Source of the DNA: Acidimangrovimonas sediminis
GTDB lineage: Bacteria > Pseudomonadota > Alphaproteobacteria > Rhodobacterales > Rhodobacteraceae
Length of the DNA: 64,000 nucleotides
Direction: 5' to 3'
NCBI RefSeq assembly: GCF_002871005.1
Contig: NZ_PHSN01000020.1
Coordinates: forward strand, 62,001-126,000
Shown here piece after piece: positions 45,493-53,915 of the stretch. Positions within the stretch are counted from its first letter, which is position 1, and each line of letters starts with the position of its first letter. Under the pieces are notes generated by a model. It ran no database searches, was not told where the DNA came from, and saw only the letters and a list, made by a program, of their open reading frames with translations. The position numbers and the translations under genes were made by a program.

Positions 45493-45695
45493 GAAGTGCC
45501 CTCCCTCCCTGAGGTCGCTTCGCGCGGGTCTCCCTTCCTCACGCGAAGGTCGTCTGCATTCACATGTTAGTGTGTTTCTGCGTGATCTGACAATCGTGCA
45601 GTTCGCAGGAGCGGTTTCCGGGCCGTTGGCGAAGGCGGGAAGGGGGTGCAGGGACGGGTTTGACCGGGAAACCGTCTTGGTCGGGGTGACGGAAG

Positions 45696-45846
45696 GGCGG
45701 CGCCCGACCCTGGGTGGGTGCCGTCGCGTCGCATGTGGTCATCGCTTTATCGGGCCACGTCCCTCGGGCGCCTGCATGCGCGGTGACGTTGCAATCCACC
45801 CTCCCGGGGGAGGGGCGGGCGCCGCCCGGGGCTGGGCGCGCCGGGC
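45696..45846 (+). repeat. Dispersed intergenic element of family B, copy B3
   Basis: Starts GGGCGGCGCCCGACCCTGG, then GTGGTCATCGCTTTATCG with GGCCACG, GACGTTGCAATCCACCCTCC and ends GCGCGCCGGGC. The order and spacing of blocks equal B2 over about 150 bases. It lies upstream of ctaD and downstream of the cytochrome c2 gene. Confidence 0.75.
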
Positions 45847-45900
45847 AAGATCACGCTACGCGCCACAGCTTCGCCGATGCCTCTCCCGAAACAACATGCC

Positions 45901-45937
45901 CCGAAACACAACGGCCCCGCATGTCCTGCGGGGCCGT
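45901..45937 (-). terminator. Terminator of the cytochrome c2 gene
   Basis: On the minus strand ACGGCCCCGCA-ggaca-TGCGGGGCCGT, a perfect eleven-pair stem, followed by TGTGTTTCGG, about 45 bases after the gene's stop. The T tract is weak but the stem is strong. Confidence 0.75.
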
Positions 45938-45983
45938 GTCGATGATCATCCGTCCGGGGTGGCGCTTTCGCCACCAGGGCGGA

Positions 45984-46397
45984 TCACTTCGAGAAGGTCG
46001 CCAGATAGGCCGCGACGTCCTCGCCGCCCTTCGACAGCCTGTAGGTCATCTTGCTGTGCGCCTTGTCGTCGCCGGTGTACTTCTGCAGGAACTTCGTCGG
46101 ATCCTGGACGTATTCCGCGATCTCTTCCTGGTTCCAGACAAGGCCCTTTTCGGCCGCTTCCTTGATGCCCGCGCCGTAGTTGAAGCCCTCGGCACTTGCC
46201 GCCTTGCGGCCGACGACGCCGAACAGGTTGGGGCCGACCTTGCCGCCGCGCACGATCGCCTTGCCATCGGCACCGGTGATCGAGTGGCAGGCCTTGCACC
46301 GCATGAACGTCTTTTCCCCCTTGGCGGCATCGCCCGCCGCCAGGGCGGGGCTGGCCAGGGCGATCGCGGCCAGCGCCGCGAGCATCTGGGTCTTCAT
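45984..46397 (-). CDS. cycA: Cytochrome c2/c550
   Basis: A periplasmic electron carrier of 137 residues. Signal peptide residues 1-21 (ALAAG). Heme-binding C34-K-A-C37-H38. Class I c-type signature GPNLFGVVGR (about 60-69) and YVQDPTKFLQKYTGDDKAH with the axial Met in SKMTYRL. This closely follows R. sphaeroides cytochrome c2 and Paracoccus c550. It passes electrons from the bc1 complex to the aa3 oxidase. Start at 46397 with a GGAGAAGCAGGA ribosome region; a start at 46415 adds six residues. Confidence 0.88.
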   Translation of the reverse strand: MKTQMLAALAAIALASPALAAGDAAKGEKTFMRCKACHSITGADGKAIVRGGKVGPNLFGVVGRKAASAEGFNYGAGIKEAAEKGLVWNQEEIAEYVQDPTKFLQKYTGDDKAHSKMTYRLSKGGEDVAAYLATFSK

Positions 46398-46477
46398 AAT
46401 CCTGCTTCTCCTCAAGACTTGGGTTGCGCGCCGGGACTGAGCCTAGCCAAATACCGGCCGTCAGGAAAAGCCCGGGA

Positions 46478-47155
46478 TTATACGGTTTTGGCAGGAAGGT
46501 CCTGAAAGACACGGCCGAAGGTCCGCTTCAGCGCGTCGTCGACATCCCCGAGTGTCACCGGAAGCCCAAGGTCGACGAGGCTGGTCACCCCGTGGTCGCG
46601 GATGCCGCAGGGCACGATGCCGCCGAAATGCGACAGGTCCGGCTCGACGTTGATCGACAGGCCGTGAAAGCTCACCCACCGGCGCAGCTTCACCCCGATC
46701 GCGGCGATCTTGTCCTCGGGCACCGCGCCGTCGGGGCCCGGAGGGCGCTCGGGGCGCTGCACCCAGACGCCGACGCGGCCCTCGCGGATTTCGCCCTTCA
46801 CGTTGAACTCGTCCAGCGCGTCGATGACCCAGGTTTCCAGGGCGTGGACGAAGGCGCGGACGTCGCGGCCCCGGCGGTTGAGGTCGAGCATGACATAGGC
46901 CACGCGCTGCCCCGGCCCGTGATAGGTATACTGCCCGCCCCGCCCCGCGACATGAACCGGAAAGCGGTCCGGCTCCACCAGATCCTCGGCCCGGGAAGAT
47001 GTGCCGGCGGTGTAGAGCGGCGGGTGTTCAAGCAGCCAGATCGCCTCGTCCGCCTCGCCGCGGGCGATTCGCGCGACCCGGTCCTCCATCGCCGCCAGCG
47101 CCTCGTCATAGGGCACGAGGCCGGGCCAGTTGCGCCATTCCACCATCGGATGCAT
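46478..47155 (-). CDS. lipB: Octanoyl-(acyl carrier protein):protein octanoyltransferase LipB
   Basis: Transfers octanoate from ACP to lipoyl domains of 2-oxoacid dehydrogenases and the glycine cleavage system. The 225 residues carry the binding motif [12 protein letters not shown] (about 71-82), the [12 protein letters not shown] block and the catalytic Cys in [12 protein letters not shown]. Start chosen at 47155 (MHPMVEWRN) with AAGGG upstream; ATG 47146 is an alternative. A longer frame to 47410 overlaps the divergent gene's leader and is non-homologous. Confidence 0.93.
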   Translation of the reverse strand: MHPMVEWRNWPGLVPYDEALAAMEDRVARIARGEADEAIWLLEHPPLYTAGTSSRAEDLVEPDRFPVHVAGRGGQYTYHGPGQRVAYVMLDLNRRGRDVRAFVHALETWVIDALDEFNVKGEIREGRVGVWVQRPERPPGPDGAVPEDKIAAIGVKLRRWVSFHGLSINVEPDLSHFGGIVPCGIRDHGVTSLVDLGLPVTLGDVDDALKRTFGRVFQDLPAKTV

Positions 47156-47264
47156 CCCTTTTCCACGGCACTTCCGTCCACCGCCGGGAGATTTCACGCA
47201 CCCGTGAGGGCGGCTGGTGGTACACTCGGGGCGATTTGAAAATGCCTTTTCCGGGAGTGATGTG

Positions 47265-48728
47265 ATGAACAAGAAGAGAATTGCAACCTTGTGCCTTGTT
47301 TCCGTGGTCGCCGCCGTGCCGGCGCAGACGGTCCGGGCCGGTGGCGGCGACGCGCTGGTCGGTGGCGTGATCGGCGGCATCATCGGCGGCGTCATCGTGA
47401 ACGAGGGCAACCGTCACCGCAGCACCCACCGCGTCTACCGCGCACCGGCGCCGCGAATGTCCTCGGCGCAGCGGCAGTACAATCGCGATACCCAGGTCGC
47501 GCTGAACTACTTCGGCTTTCCCGCGGGCACGCCCGACGGTGTGATGGGCAGCCAGTCGCGCGCCGCGGTGTCGAACTACCAGGCCTTCATGGGCTACCCG
47601 CCGACCGGACAGATCTCGGATTACGAGCGGTCGTTCCTGATGACCTCGTATCAGCGGGCGATGGCGGGCGGGCCGCTGACGATGCAGCAGGCCGCGGCGA
47701 ACCCCATGGGGCCGAGGGGCCTTCTGCTGGTCTATCGCGACGAGATGACGGGCCGGGCGCCGATGGGCGGCATGAACGGGACGCAGAGCATGGGCGATTC
47801 GATGGCGGCAATGCCGCAGGCCCCGTCCAGCGACCCGTTCTCGGCCGAGGCGCCGGGCACGCTGGCCGCCGTGGCGCAGCCCGCTGCCGCCGCCACGGCG
47901 CCCGCCCCCGCGCCCGCCGCGCCGCCGCCGGCACCGGCCGAAACGACCGCCGCGCCGGCTGCTCCCCTTTCGGGTGCCCCCGCATCGAATGCCCTGCCCA
48001 GCTTCATGGCGGGGGCGCAGTCCGGTCAGGCCGCGCTCTCGTCGCATTGCAACAAGGTCAGCGTGCAGACCAATGCCAACGGCGGGATGGCCACCTCGTC
48101 AACGATGAAGGATGCTGGGCAGGCGCTGGACGAACAGTTCTGCCTTGCCCGCAGTTACGCCATCTCCACCGGCGAGGATCTGGCGCAGAAGGTGCAGGGC
48201 TTCACCCCCGCGCAGATCGCCGCGCAATGCGAAGGGTTCGGCCCGGCGATGAAGGATGAGATCTCGGCCGTGTCGATCGAGCCGGAGGCCGAGGTGCTGA
48301 AGAAGGTGCAGGCCTTCGCGCTGAAGACGGGGATGGCGCCGGCGCAGCTTCAGGCCACCGCCAAGATCTGTCTTTCGGTCGGGTATCGGACGGACAACAT
48401 GGACGTCGCGCTTGGCTCGGCGCTCCTGCTGACGGCTCTGGGCGATTCTGCCTATGCCGAACTGGTCGGTGCGCATCTGGTCGACGGCTTCGGCGTCACG
48501 CGGCGCAGTGACCTGGCGCTTGGCTGGTACCAGAGCGCGATCGACGCGGCGGGGCAGGGCGACACGGCGGGGATCGTGCCGAACACGCCCGACCGCGCGA
48601 TGCTGCTGAAAAAGGCGGCCTACACGGTTGCCGGCAAGCCCCTGGGCGATGGTGCTCAGGGCGCGGCGGCGCCGGCGGGCGCCTCGGCCCTGCCCAGCTT
48701 CGGCATCGCGATGCCGGCCAAGAACTGA
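47265..48728 (+). CDS. Exported peptidoglycan-binding domain protein
   Basis: A 487-residue protein with a signal peptide (about residues 1-25, [20 protein letters not shown]) followed by a short glycine-rich helix ([13 protein letters not shown]). Residues about 69-117 are a PG_binding_1 domain ([40 protein letters not shown]). A Pro/Ala linker (about 200-245) leads to a helical C-terminal domain of unknown type ([23 protein letters not shown]). It probably sits in the periplasm on the cell wall. GGGAG lies before the ATG. Divergent from lipB. Confidence 0.82.
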   Translation: MNKKRIATLCLVSVVAAVPAQTVRAGGGDALVGGVIGGIIGGVIVNEGNRHRSTHRVYRAPAPRMSSAQRQYNRDTQVALNYFGFPAGTPDGVMGSQSRAAVSNYQAFMGYPPTGQISDYERSFLMTSYQRAMAGGPLTMQQAAANPMGPRGLLLVYRDEMTGRAPMGGMNGTQSMGDSMAAMPQAPSSDPFSAEAPGTLAAVAQPAAAATAPAPAPAAPPPAPAETTAAPAAPLSGAPASNALPSFMAGAQSGQAALSSHCNKVSVQTNANGGMATSSTMKDAGQALDEQFCLARSYAISTGEDLAQKVQGFTPAQIAAQCEGFGPAMKDEISAVSIEPEAEVLKKVQAFALKTGMAPAQLQATAKICLSVGYRTDNMDVALGSALLLTALGDSAYAELVGAHLVDGFGVTRRSDLALGWYQSAIDAAGQGDTAGIVPNTPDRAMLLKKAAYTVAGKPLGDGAQGAAAPAGASALPSFGIAMPAKN

Positions 48729-48965
48729 CGCGGGACAAGCACCCGGCGCCGTGCCCCTGGCGGGCGGCGCCGGGGCCGGTCAGGCGCTTTTCCGCGTGAT
48801 CGTCCCCGCCGCCGGGCCCCGCGATCGCGCCCCACCGGGGGGTCCCGGGCAGGGCGGGCCAGGCGCCCTGAGAGGCGGATGGGAAATTCCTGCCGGGCGA
48901 TGGAAAATTCCCCTTCACATCCGCCAAACGACCCGCTAAGAGACGGCCCACCAAGCCAAGGCAGT

Positions 48966-49052
48966 GCGGTCGTGGCGGAATTGGTAGACGCGCAGCGTTG
49001 AGGTCGCTGTGGGGTAACTCCCGTGGAAGTTCGAGTCTTCTCGACCGCACCA
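48966..49052 (+). tRNA. tRNA-Leu (GAG anticodon)
   Basis: A complete class II tRNA with a long variable arm. Acceptor stem GCGGTCG/CGACCGC, D-loop GAATTGGTAGAC, anticodon stem CAGCG/CGCTG with loop TTGAGGT (anticodon GAG at 49000-49002), T-loop GTTCGAGTC, discriminator A and an encoded CCA (49050-49052). Decodes CUC and CUU. Lies between the peptidoglycan-binding gene and the acyltransferase gene. Confidence 0.97.
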
Positions 49053-49085
49053 TCCTTCCTTTAGCCGGCCGGCCGGGAATCGTTC

Positions 49086-49958
49086 ATGCTCGCAACTGAC
49101 GGACGCAAGTTCGGACCCTGGGTCCAGGACCGTGCGCTTCGCATTCTCATCGGCGGGCTTCTCCTCCTCCCCTATCGGGTGCGCGTGCCGCTCTGCGGAT
49201 GGGTGCTGTCGCGGCTGGTGGCACGGATCGCGGGGTACCGCGGGCGGATCCGCGACAACCTTCACAAGATCCTTCCCGACCTGCCCGAGGATGAGGTCCG
49301 CAGGCTGGAACTGGCCGTTCCCGACAACGTGGGCCGCACCCTGATCGAGCTTTACTCCGGCCAGGAGTTCGTCGAGCGCTGCACCCGGTCGGAGCCCAGC
49401 GGCCCCGGCGTCGCCGCGCTGGACGAGGCGCACGCCTCTGGCCGCCCGGTGATCCTGGTGACCGGGCATTTCGGCAATTACGACGCGTCGCGCGCAGCGT
49501 TGATCGCCCGCGGATTCCGGGTGGGCGGCCTCTACCGTCCGATGTCCAACCCCTGGTTCAACGATCATTACGTCGAGGCGATCTCGCGCATCGGCAAGCC
49601 GCTGTTTCCGCGCGGCCGCCGTGGCATGGCCGAGATGGTGAAGTTCCTGCGCTCGGGCGGGATGCTGGGTCTCGTGATGGACCAGTGGATGCAGAACGGC
49701 GCGACGCTGACCTTTTTCGGCCACGAGGCTTCGACCGCGCTATCGGCGGCGGAGCTGGCGCTGAAATACGACGCGCTGGTGGTGCCGACCTACGGCATCC
49801 GGCGCGAGAACGGTCTGGATTTCGACATCGTGGTCGAGGCGCCGATCCCGCATGGTGACCCCGAGGTCATGACACAGGCGATGAACGACAGCCTCGAGCG
49901 ACTTGTGCGCCAGCACCTCGGCCAGTGGTTCTGGATCCACCGCCGCTGGAAGCAATAG
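49086..49958 (+). CDS. LpxL/HtrB-family lipid A acyltransferase-like protein
   Basis: A 290-residue membrane-associated acyltransferase of the lysophospholipid acyltransferase superfamily. An N-terminal membrane anchor (about 17-33) is followed by the catalytic H-x4-D motif in GHFGNYD (about 125-131). RPMSNPWFNDH and GMLGLVMDQWMQNG are the usual next blocks, and FFGHEASTALSAAELALKY the C-terminal part. It most likely adds a secondary acyl chain to lipid A, as waaA and a glycosyltransferase lie next door on the other strand. The exact position on lipid A cannot be told. Confidence 0.88.
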   Translation: MLATDGRKFGPWVQDRALRILIGGLLLLPYRVRVPLCGWVLSRLVARIAGYRGRIRDNLHKILPDLPEDEVRRLELAVPDNVGRTLIELYSGQEFVERCTRSEPSGPGVAALDEAHASGRPVILVTGHFGNYDASRAALIARGFRVGGLYRPMSNPWFNDHYVEAISRIGKPLFPRGRRGMAEMVKFLRSGGMLGLVMDQWMQNGATLTFFGHEASTALSAAELALKYDALVVPTYGIRRENGLDFDIVVEAPIPHGDPEVMTQAMNDSLERLVRQHLGQWFWIHRRWKQ

Positions 49959-50017
49959 CGGGACGGGACACCCCGGTAGGGGTCTGACGGGGCAGGGGGC
50001 GGCAGGCCCCGCGCGGC

Positions 50018-51070
50018 TCAGCCCTTCGCCCAAAGCTCTTCGTACACACCCTCGATCGCGGCGGCCTCGCCGGTCAGGTTGAAATGCTCGACGGCGCGCG
50101 CCCTTGCGGCCTGCGCCCGTGGTGCGCCCTCGGCCAGCACGGCCTTGACCGCGGCAACCGTCGCCTCGACATCCCCGGTGGGCACCAGCCGGCCGGCCTC
50201 GCCGTCGCCCGCGAAGGCTGCGAAATGGCCGGTGTCCGACACCACGATCGGCACGCCCGAGGCCATGCCCTCGGAAGGTGTCACCCCGAAAGGTTCGTAC
50301 CGCGGCACCGCCATCAGAAGCGACAGCGCGCGGATCAGCCCAGGCATCTCGGGGGTCGGGACCTCTCCGGTAAAGAGGATCCGGTCGGACAGGCCCGCCT
50401 CGGCAATCCGTGCCTTGAGCTGGTCGACGAAGCCCTGATCCTTGCCCTTCACCCGCCCGATCAGCAGCGCGGTGGCGCCGGGCAGATCGGGCAGGACGCG
50501 GATCATCGTCTCGACGAAGATGTCCGATCCCTTCTCGGGCCGGATCCGGCCCATCACGCCGATGCCGTAGTCACCGGGGTATCCGGTCGCGCGCCAGGCG
50601 GCGGCGCGGTCCTCGGCCGGGTGCCAGAGGGTGCAATCGACGCCGTGCGGGGCGGTCACGCGAACATGGGGGACCAGCGCCGCGGCCTCGTCCGAGGTGG
50701 CGATCACCGCGTCCATCCGGCTGATCAGCCAGCGCGGCCAGAACGAGTGGCGGTGCTTGGCAGCCGAGGTGAAGACGATGCGGATCGGCAGCCGCAGGAT
50801 GTCGCGGGCAAAGAGCGCGACCTGCATCTCGGGGTCGCGGCGGACATGCCAGATGGTGAAGGGTCGGCCCGGCGGCGGGGTGCGCGAGAGGCGGATCGCC
50901 TCGGCCCGGGTGACGGGGGCGGGGCAGTCGGGTAGCGGCACGCCCACCAGCTGCGCCTTCACCCCGTCGGCCAGCGTCTGGCGCAGCACGTTGCGGGTGG
51001 TCGAGGACACCCCCGTGTAGCGGGGGTTGAAATTGGTCACGAGGACCTCTGGCTTGGCGGCGTCGGTCAT
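50018..51070 (-). CDS. Glycosyltransferase family 4 protein (LPS core type)
   Basis: A 350-residue GT-B glycosyltransferase. The N-terminal domain begins VLVTNFNPRYTGVSSTTRNV. The C-terminal nucleotide-sugar domain has GVMGRIRPEKGSDIFVE and the E-x7-E motif in RYEPFGVTPSEGMASGVPIV. Coupled to waaA by a four-base overlap, so it probably adds a sugar (such as mannose) to the Kdo or core region of lipopolysaccharide. Sugar and acceptor are inferred from context only. Confidence 0.88.
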   Translation of the reverse strand: MTDAAKPEVLVTNFNPRYTGVSSTTRNVLRQTLADGVKAQLVGVPLPDCPAPVTRAEAIRLSRTPPPGRPFTIWHVRRDPEMQVALFARDILRLPIRIVFTSAAKHRHSFWPRWLISRMDAVIATSDEAAALVPHVRVTAPHGVDCTLWHPAEDRAAAWRATGYPGDYGIGVMGRIRPEKGSDIFVETMIRVLPDLPGATALLIGRVKGKDQGFVDQLKARIAEAGLSDRILFTGEVPTPEMPGLIRALSLLMAVPRYEPFGVTPSEGMASGVPIVVSDTGHFAAFAGDGEAGRLVPTGDVEATVAAVKAVLAEGAPRAQAARARAVEHFNLTGEAAAIEGVYEELWAKG

Positions 51071-52374
51071 GCGTCGGTCTTTCCGGGCAGGGCGTCGAGG
51101 ATCGCGGCCAAGGCCGCACGGGTGGCACCGGCGGCCTCGCGCGCGGCGGTGCGCGCGCGGGCGGCCTGCTGCTCGGCGGCGCCGGGGGTGGAAAGCGCGG
51201 CGAGGCCCTGTGCCAGGCTGTCGGCGCCCCGGACCTCGAGCGCGGCATCCGCGGCGGCGAGCCGGGCGTAGATGGGGGCGAAGTTGGCGACATGGGGGCC
51301 GTGCAGGATCGCCGACCCCAGCGCCGCGGGTTCATAGGGGTTGTGGCCCCCCACCTCGACCAGCGAACCGCCGACAAAGCTCAGCGGGGCAAGACGATAC
51401 CACAGGCCCATCTCGCCCAGGGTATCGGCAAGGTAGATCTGCGTGTCGGGCCCCGGATCCTCGCCCGCGGCGCGGCGGGCGACGCGCCAGCCGTCGGTGC
51501 GCAGGCTGTCGGCCAGTGCCGGGCCGCGTTCCGGGTGGCGCGGGGCAAGGATCATCAGCGTCGGCGCGTCGAAGGCAGCGCGATGTGCCTGTGCCGCGAT
51601 CTCCTCCTCGCCCGGGTGGGTCGAGGCGGCCAGCCAACAGGGCCGCCCGGTCAGCAATGCCTTGAGACGGCCAAGTTCGACCGGGTCACAGCCGGGGGCG
51701 GTGGCATCTTCCTTCAGCGTGCCGGTGACGCGCAAACGCCCTGCCGGCGCACCGAGCGCGGTCAGCCGGCCGGCGGTCTCCTCGTCCTGGGCGAGGATCG
51801 CGCCGAAGCGGGTCAGCATGCCGCCTACCAGCCCCTTGGCCCGGGTCCAGCCCTGCGCCGAGGCGGCCGAGACCCGGGCGTTGATTAGAAGCATCGGGAT
51901 GCCACGGGCGAACGTGTCGTGCACCATTCGCGGCCAGAGCTCGCTTTCCGCCCAGACCGCCAGATCGGGACGCCAGTGGTCGAGGAAGGCGGCCATCGCG
52001 CCCGGGGTGTCGTAGGGGGCGAAGGCATGCACGGCACCTTCGGGCAGGCGGTCGGCCATCAGCCCGGCCGAGGTCACGGTGCCGGTCGTGACGAGGATGC
52101 CGATCTCCGGCCGCTCGGCCCTCAGCGTCTCGACCAGCCCAAGGAGCGAGAGGCTCTCGCCAACGCTGGCTGCGTGGAACCAGACCAGCGGGCCCGCGGG
52201 CCGGGGGCGGTCGTCTCGGCCCCAACGTTCGCCGCGGCGCGCCGCGTCTTCCTTGCCGGCGGCGAGGCGGCGGGTCTGGACCCGGCGGAAAAGCGGCGGC
52301 GTCAGGTGCGACAGCCCGAGGTAGAGCGCCATCAGGGCGCTCCGGTGCGGTCTGGGTGGGGTCGCGGTGGTCAT
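51067..52374 (-). CDS. waaA: 3-deoxy-D-manno-octulosonic acid transferase
   Basis: Attaches Kdo from CMP-Kdo to lipid A precursor at the inner membrane. The 435 residues include an N-terminal membrane anchor and the Kdo transferase domain (VWFHAASVGESLSLLGLVETL, about 64-84; LAVWAESELWPRMV; LAQDEETAGRLTALG) and the C-terminal GT-B part with ILAPRHPERG and SFVGGSLVEVGGHNPYEPA. Start placed at 52374 (MTTATPPRPHRS); an upstream in-frame start at 52491 would begin inside the palindrome region and is rejected. Gene order waaA-glycosyltransferase supports LPS core assembly. Confidence 0.93.
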   Translation of the reverse strand: MTTATPPRPHRSALMALYLGLSHLTPPLFRRVQTRRLAAGKEDAARRGERWGRDDRPRPAGPLVWFHAASVGESLSLLGLVETLRAERPEIGILVTTGTVTSAGLMADRLPEGAVHAFAPYDTPGAMAAFLDHWRPDLAVWAESELWPRMVHDTFARGIPMLLINARVSAASAQGWTRAKGLVGGMLTRFGAILAQDEETAGRLTALGAPAGRLRVTGTLKEDATAPGCDPVELGRLKALLTGRPCWLAASTHPGEEEIAAQAHRAAFDAPTLMILAPRHPERGPALADSLRTDGWRVARRAAGEDPGPDTQIYLADTLGEMGLWYRLAPLSFVGGSLVEVGGHNPYEPAALGSAILHGPHVANFAPIYARLAAADAALEVRGADSLAQGLAALSTPGAAEQQAARARTAAREAAGATRAALAAILDALPGKTDA

Positions 52375-52488
52375 GTCCGTCTCGGCGCCGTTTGGGGAGT
52401 TCTCGGGGGTCCGTGTCGGCGCGGACCTTAGGAAAGTTCGCGTTCGGGGAAAACCGGAAAACCTGTGAGGCCGAGGCAGGGGAGGGGC

Positions 52489-52532
52489 CAAATTCCTTAG
52501 AAGGAATTTGCAAAACTCTTTGAAGAGTTTTG
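52489..52532. repeat. Two adjacent perfect palindromes
   Basis: CAAATTCCTT-ag-AAGGAATTTG (52489-52510) is followed directly by CAAAACTCTT-tg-AAGAGTTTTG (52511-52532). Each has a ten-pair stem and two-base loop, AT-rich in a GC-rich genome. They lie between waaA and cydX, upstream of waaA. Confidence 0.9.
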
Positions 52533-52596
52533 GGCGCGGGCCGGATCGGTGCGCGCGGCGCCCCGGCCGGGGATCCCGGCCGGGGCGGTGTTTCGG

Positions 52597-52722
52597 TCAG
52601 CGCGTCGGTGCGTCGGTGTCGCCGGTCATGCGCCGGTCCTGCACCACCTCAAGCCACATCGCGTTCAGCACGGCAAAGCCGGCGGCCAGCGGGAGGCCAA
52701 GGATCCAGGCGAAATACCACAT
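52597..52722 (-). CDS. cydX: Cytochrome bd oxidase small subunit CydX
   Basis: A 41-residue single-helix membrane protein, MWYFAWILGLPLAAGFAVLN followed by AMWLEVVQDRR and a short polar tail. The MWYFxWILG start is the CydX hallmark. It stabilises the heme-bearing CydAB complex. AGGA lies nine bases before the ATG, and it follows cydB by 25 bases. Confidence 0.92.
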   Translation of the reverse strand: MWYFAWILGLPLAAGFAVLNAMWLEVVQDRRMTGDTDAPTR

Positions 52723-52747
52723 GGTGTCGGTCCTTTCTGTAGGGCAG

Positions 52748-53902
52748 TCAGTAGGAATGGCCTTCGCCGGTGATCTCGGCCTCGGTCACCTTGCCCCACA
52801 GCACCTTGTAGACCCAGGCGGTGTAGGCAAGGATGATCGGAACGAAGATCACGGCGGCAACGAGCATCACGAACAGCGTCATCTGCGAGGACGAGCTGTC
52901 CCACACCGTCAGCGACGATTTCGGATCGGTCGAGGACGGCAGGATGAACGGGAACATGGTCAGCCCGACCGAAGAGATCACGCCGAAGATGCCGAGCTTG
53001 GACCACAGGAGGGTGGACACCTCGCCGCCGCTCTTCAGCCCGCGGATCGCCATCGCCATGCCGACGAAACCGAAGACCGGGGCCACGATGATCCACGGCC
53101 GGGCGCCATAGGCTGCAAGCCAGCTGCCCGCATGGTCGACCGGGGTCAGCAGCGGGTTCGACGGCATGTCCGCCGGCACCGCGGCCGCGAAGTGGTAGCC
53201 GTCGATCCCGAAGGCGAGCCACAGCCCGGCCAGCGCGTAGCCGGCCATCGCGACGAAGCCCGCCACCGACCCGATCGCCCGGGCGCGCGTGGCCACCGGG
53301 CTGCCGGCCTCGGTCTTGACCGTCAGCCAGGCCGCGCCGTGCATCAGAAGCATGGTCAGCGACACGATGCCGGCCAGCAGGGCGAAGGGGTTCAGGAGAC
53401 CGAAGAACGACCCGGTGTAGACCGACAGCAGGTCATCGGTCAGGTGGAAGGGCACGCCCTGCAGCACGTTGCCCACGGCCACGCCAAAGATCAGCGCGGG
53501 CACCGCGCCGCCCACGAACAGCGCCCAGTCCCAGCAGGTGCGCCAAGTCTCGCTGTCGCGCTTCGAGCGGTATTTGAACCCCACGGGCCGCAGGATCAGC
53601 GAGGCCAGGATCGCGAACATCGCGAGGTAGAACCCCGAGAAGCTGACCGCGTAGAGCGGCGGCCAGGCGGCAAAGATCGCGCCGCCGCCCAGGATGAACC
53701 ACACCTGGTTGCCTTCCCAGACCGGGCCGATCGTGTTGATCGCGATGCGGCGCTCGGTGTCGGTCTTGCCGACGAAGGGGGTGAGGGCACCCACCCCCAT
53801 GTCGAAGCCGTCGGTCAGCGCGAAGCCGATCAGCAGCACCCCCAGAAGGAACCACCACAGGACGCGCAGCACGTCGAGCGAGATGAGATCGTGAAGGATC
53901 AT
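52748..53902 (-). CDS. cydB: Cytochrome bd ubiquinol oxidase subunit II
   Basis: A 384-residue membrane subunit with nine helices, starting LHDLISLDVLRVLWWFLLGVLLIGFALTDGFDMG, the standard CydB N-terminus. GNQVWFILGGGAIFAAWPPLYA and the C-terminal ILAYTAWVYKVLWGKVTEAE are present. Pairs with CydA in the quinol oxidase. GAGGAG precedes the ATG; 13 bases separate it from cydA. Confidence 0.95.
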   Translation of the reverse strand: MILHDLISLDVLRVLWWFLLGVLLIGFALTDGFDMGVGALTPFVGKTDTERRIAINTIGPVWEGNQVWFILGGGAIFAAWPPLYAVSFSGFYLAMFAILASLILRPVGFKYRSKRDSETWRTCWDWALFVGGAVPALIFGVAVGNVLQGVPFHLTDDLLSVYTGSFFGLLNPFALLAGIVSLTMLLMHGAAWLTVKTEAGSPVATRARAIGSVAGFVAMAGYALAGLWLAFGIDGYHFAAAVPADMPSNPLLTPVDHAGSWLAAYGARPWIIVAPVFGFVGMAMAIRGLKSGGEVSTLLWSKLGIFGVISSVGLTMFPFILPSSTDPKSSLTVWDSSSSQMTLFVMLVAAVIFVPIILAYTAWVYKVLWGKVTEAEITGEGHSY

Positions 53903-53915
53903 TGGTCTTTACTCC

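Larger units (their letters stand above)
45493..45983. other. Intergenic region between ctaD and the cytochrome c2 gene
   Basis: About 490 bases with no convincing gene. It contains the ctaD upstream sequence, family B copy B3 (45696-45846) and the terminator of the cytochrome c2 gene (45901-45937). No promoter could be placed with confidence for ctaD. Confidence 0.65.
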
